A stretch of 64,000 nt of DNA from positions 652,316 through 716,315 of the forward strand of contig VXAU01002231.1 in NCBI GenBank assembly GCA_013399695.1, given 5' to 3'. The position numbers were made by a program, and so were the translations under genes. This DNA comes from Formicarius rufipectus. Its lineage: Eukaryota; Chordata; Aves; Passeriformes; Formicariidae. Below are positions 63,720 through 64,000 of the stretch, piece after piece. How positions within the stretch are numbered: position 1 is the first letter of the stretch; the number at the start of each line of letters is the position of its first letter. A model generated the notes under the pieces. That model was not told the origin of the DNA, made no database searches, and was given only the letters and a program-made list of their open reading frames with translations.

Positions 63720-64000
63720 TGCATTTTTTTCAGGACACTATTTGCTGATCAACAGCTGACAAGGAGGCTTCTATACTGTTGAAGAGAGCAGGCTGGGGGC
63801 ACAGTCCATGATCTGCTAAACTGCTATCACACTCCAACCTCCACTAGTGCAAGACAGTGCCAGACCATGGGAAGTGAAGAAGAATTTGAGGAGATAGCAT
63901 CACAGGTGGAACTTACCACTGGGCAGTTTGGATGCAACTACCCAGTTCTGGGGAAAACAGAATTCGGCCGTATTCACATGTACCATGACACTTGGATTAA
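62156..64000. other. Unassigned AT-rich DNA
   Basis: No gene recognised. A T-rich acceptor-like tract ends 'cttcacag' near 62808. An A23 run lies at 63688-63710 without an AATAAA before it. Confidence 0.55.
63688..63710. repeat. A23 homopolymer
   Basis: An uninterrupted A run followed by 'gaagaaaaatg'. It could be the tail of a retroposed copy, but nothing upstream is recognised. Confidence 0.9.

Noticed and set aside
1..64000. CRISPR array, operon or bacterial-type system
   Set aside because: The sequence is vertebrate nuclear DNA with CR1 and avian LTRs. No regularly spaced direct repeats and no operon-like coding density are present.

Overview
This window is non-coding nuclear DNA from a bird. 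It is AT-rich by eye, and I found no convincing host protein-coding exon, tRNA or rRNA gene. The avian assignment rests on the repeats: several CR1 LINE fragments ending in the ATTCTATG-type 3' tail, and long terminal repeats (LTRs) of two families I recognise from bird genomes, one beginning with a 'ctggttttaactgg' core and one carrying 'ctggagcag'-type internal repeats. Nothing points to one avian order. The window is best read as part of a gene desert or a very long intron.

Layout. 273-864: solo ERVL-type LTR, plus strand. 865-8376: mostly unique AT-rich DNA, with a GC-richer stop-poor island at about 2840-3330 and simple repeats. 8377-9329: decayed 3' end of an endogenous retrovirus, consisting of an env transmembrane-subunit remnant followed by an LTR with a TATA box. 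9337-9729: two CR1 fragments in opposite orientation. 10409-11126: the longest CR1 copy, plus strand. 16158-17005 (minus) and 18761-19162 (plus): two partial LTRs of one family forming an inverted pair. About 23245-23620 (minus): remnant of an old CR1/L2-like LINE endonuclease, the oldest-looking coding remnant here. 27292-27600: possible unclassified LTR. 36819-36843: a 25-base N gap next to a T run. 46164-46208: a run of 45 T. 50101-51073: two CR1 3' fragments. 52312-52620: the 5' part of the same LTR family as at 16-19 kb. 55145-55750: a second pair of opposed CR1 fragments. 61910-62155: CR1. 62156-64000: unique DNA with a poly(A) run.

No genes work together here. The open reading frames of 60-177 codons are almost all chance frames; several lie inside LTRs or CR1 copies, where repeat structure explains them. 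The coding remnants with a family assignment are the retroviral env fragment, the CR1 ORF2 tail and the old LINE endonuclease. I did not find a new biological system. The items most worth checking are the LINE endonuclease relic, the inverted LTR pair, the repeated back-to-back CR1 pairs, the env/LTR relic, and two unexplained stop-poor segments at about 2.9-3.3 kb and 39.87-40.08 kb.
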